This document shows, one piece after another, positions 22,206 to 24,025 of a DNA stretch of 24,025 bases. The notes under the pieces are model-generated. The model made no database searches. It was not told where the DNA came from and was given only the letters and a program-made list of their open reading frames with translations. Within the stretch, counting starts at the first letter, position 1; every line of letters begins with the position of its first letter. The position numbers and the translations under genes are program-made. Origin of the DNA: Mansonella perstans (taxonomy: Eukaryota; Nematoda; Chromadorea; Rhabditida; Onchocercidae). The stretch lies in contig JBAMDO010000406.1 in NCBI GenBank assembly GCA_037074765.1, forward strand, positions 1-24,025. Reading direction: 5' to 3'.

Positions 22206-24025
22206 TTAATCATCACATAAATTTTCGTTGTAGCGACATCTAATCTTCTTTAACGAATCGGCAATACTTTTGAGCTGATGTAGAATTAATTTATATCCTG
22301 TCCAGTAACTATCCATTAAGTATGGAAGATCGTTCATTTCGCAAAAATTTCTGACCTTCATTGATACTTTTGGTAAATTTACCCGGGGTATTGTAGGGAA
22401 TAAGTGATGCTCAATCTGAAATATTCGAAATGAACGAAACAATATGTTGGTGAAATGCAGAAATATCAAAATGTGTGTTAAAAAATCGCGATATGGCGAT
22501 ACAATTTTAAGCAAATATAAATTTCAAAATAAAAGAATCAATGATCGAAGGTTGTCACCTGATAATTAAGGCCACCCCAGAACCAATCAATAATCGGCGA
22601 TGGTAACATATTGCGAGTTGTCAGTATATGAAGACAAGGGAAATTATTCAGTAAACGACTTTGATCTGGAAACAGAAATTACTGCAATGGCGAAGTGTTA
22701 ACAATGGATGACGAACAGCTGTGTCGAATGTCACTTTTAACTATTGCAGCTGATGATGTACAGCAAGGACTAAGCGATGAAAGGAAATTCATGATAGTAA
22801 GTTTTGATTATTCATGTTTTAAGTCTATTTCAGTTACTGTCGGTAGTATATATCAGTGCTATATTTGATTGTTTATGTTATATGTTCAGTTACTGTCGAT
22901 AGTATTATCGAGAGTATATACCGGTAGTATATATCGGTGATAACTGCCGAATTATATAACAATTTCCAGGAAATGAGCAACACATTATAACTTACAAGGA
23001 AATTTAGTAACAGAATTATGACTGTAAGTAACGACGTGAGCGATAAGAAATCCAGCACCTAGTTGACTAATTGCAAAATACAGAATTCGTATTGATCCTG
23101 TAGGAAGAAGCCAAAGTTGAATGATAACCCATGTCCAGTGTAGAAAAATGCAAACCTGAATATTATAAACATTTAAGTTTAATAATCATTTTAATTAATA
23201 ATTTTATAGCAAACCTATAAAAAAAAATAATTATTGGAAAAAAAACTAGTTGTTTATTTTTAAAGGAAGAAAAAATAGGTTAGTATGAAATTTCAACTGA
23301 AATACTTTTTCTTCACATTCTTCCAAATTATATCTATTACATTGACCCTTGCTTATCTCTTTAAAATGACCTGTTCAGCAGAAGCATTGATAACATGTTG
23401 CCTGTATTGATTGTATGGTGCAGTAATAACGAATAGTATTGATTGCATTGTCCAGGAAAATCGCAAGAACGGTAACATAAACGTGAAATATAAATGCTGA
23501 TAGCGTACCATCTATTAAAGAAAAAAGAACAAAATAACTTGAAGATTATTAATACTAGAAATAAAAAAAACATTAGGTAAAACAAGGAGGCAAAAAATTA
23601 TCTACAAATTAACCTTTACAATGATTTGTTCGAATAAACTTTTGTACTTTTTCAGATCATCTGGGACAAATGCTAATAATGGAGCTAAATCAATATCACC
23701 ATCCTGAAAAAAAAAAATCATGTATATATAAATATTGATATTGATGATATTAAGATATTTCAAAAGTAGTTTTATAATATCATGATTATGAAGAGAAATT
23801 TTTTAAGATATTAAGAATTTTATGATTATCAAAAAATCCTGTATGTATAAAATATTGATATTGAAGATATTGAGATATTTCAAAATAGTTTTATTAAATG
23901 ATTATGAAGAGAAATTTTTTAAGATATTAAGAATTTTATGATTATTATTTTTACCTGTCCAACAATATTTGTTGCAGCATGATGAGTATTATGCTTTTCC
24001 TTCCACCAATCACGTGAAAATCCTT
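22206..24025 (-). CDS. Front-end fatty acid desaturase (FAT-3/FAT-4, delta-6/delta-5 type), C-terminal part
   Basis: Front-end desaturases insert a double bond between an existing one and the carboxyl end when making long-chain PUFAs; they sit in the ER with a di-iron centre. Exons in transcript order: 24025-23955 (partial), 23703-23614, 23511-23371, 23155-22996, 22665-22559, 22415-22206; 258 residues and TAA. Seen: the second histidine box KHNTHHAATN (residues 10-19), GDIDLAPLLAF after it, membrane segments with FTFMLPFLRFSW, QLWLLPTG and HVVTYSHN, then WFWGGLNY and the third box QIEHHLFP (189-196). Gln instead of His at the start of the third box is the hallmark of the front-end class and separates it from FAT-1/FAT-2. 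The cytochrome b5 domain and first histidine box should lie right of the window. Delta-5 versus delta-6 specificity cannot be told from this fragment. Confidence 0.92.
22831..22941. repeat. Degenerate short direct repeats in a desaturase intron
   Basis: Variants of cagttactgtcggtagtata recur at about 22831 and 22886, with a partial copy (ccggtagtatatatcggtg) near 22921. They look like a decayed local tandem repeat. Confidence 0.55.
23711..23948. repeat. Tandem duplication of about 120 bp in a desaturase intron
   Basis: The segment from 23711 to about 23830 recurs from about 23831 to 23948 with small indels: aatattgata is at 23731 and 23851, while gattatgaagag is at 23784 and 23900. It fills most of the intron between the two most upstream visible exons. 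Confidence 0.88.

Overview
The window is nuclear DNA from a eukaryote, most likely a nematode and plausibly a filarial or other spirurid worm. The reasons are the AT-rich sequence, the many short introns with GT...TTTCAG borders, and proteins that align best in my memory with Caenorhabditis families. I cannot name the species. All exon models were built by hand from splice signals, reading phase and protein-family alignment. In each gene the phases close exactly.

Four multi-exon genes are present. (1) 44-6514, plus strand: the C-terminal 742 residues of a P4-type phospholipid flippase of the ATP8B/TAT-2 class; its N-terminus lies left of the window. (2) 7577-14473, minus strand: a complete synaptojanin (unc-26 orthologue), 21 exons and 1067 residues, with Sac1 phosphatase, inositol 5-phosphatase, RRM-like and short proline tail, and including one GC-AG intron. 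(3) 17648-21505, plus strand: a 418-residue, nine-TM signal-peptide-peptidase-like intramembrane aspartyl protease. It keeps both catalytic aspartates, but all three family signatures are altered (YD to FD, GxGD to SIVD, PAL to PAM), and it has a hydrophilic insert of about 100 residues. (4) 22206-24025, minus strand: the C-terminal 258 residues of a front-end (cytochrome b5-type) fatty acid desaturase of the FAT-3/FAT-4 kind.

Layout: genes 1 and 2 converge (about 1.06 kb between stops, with poly(A) signals on opposite strands only about 10 bp apart). Genes 2 and 3 are divergent, sharing a 3.2 kb upstream region that holds a 15-bp-arm inverted repeat, GA and TA tracts, a 54-bp duplication and a TG/TATG microsatellite of about 190 bp. 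Genes 3 and 4 converge across a minisatellite with a 50-73-73-50 unit pattern. A separate 42-bp minisatellite in the last intron of gene 3 runs right up to the splice acceptor, and an intron of gene 4 carries a duplication of about 120 bp.

All four products act on membranes or lipids: lipid flipping, phosphoinositide turnover, intramembrane proteolysis and PUFA synthesis. In C. elegans, long-chain PUFA supply and synaptojanin localisation are functionally linked, but a shared neighbourhood here may simply be conserved chromosomal linkage. The most unusual item is the protease with degenerate motifs. A possible plus-strand exon nested in a desaturase intron also deserves a look.
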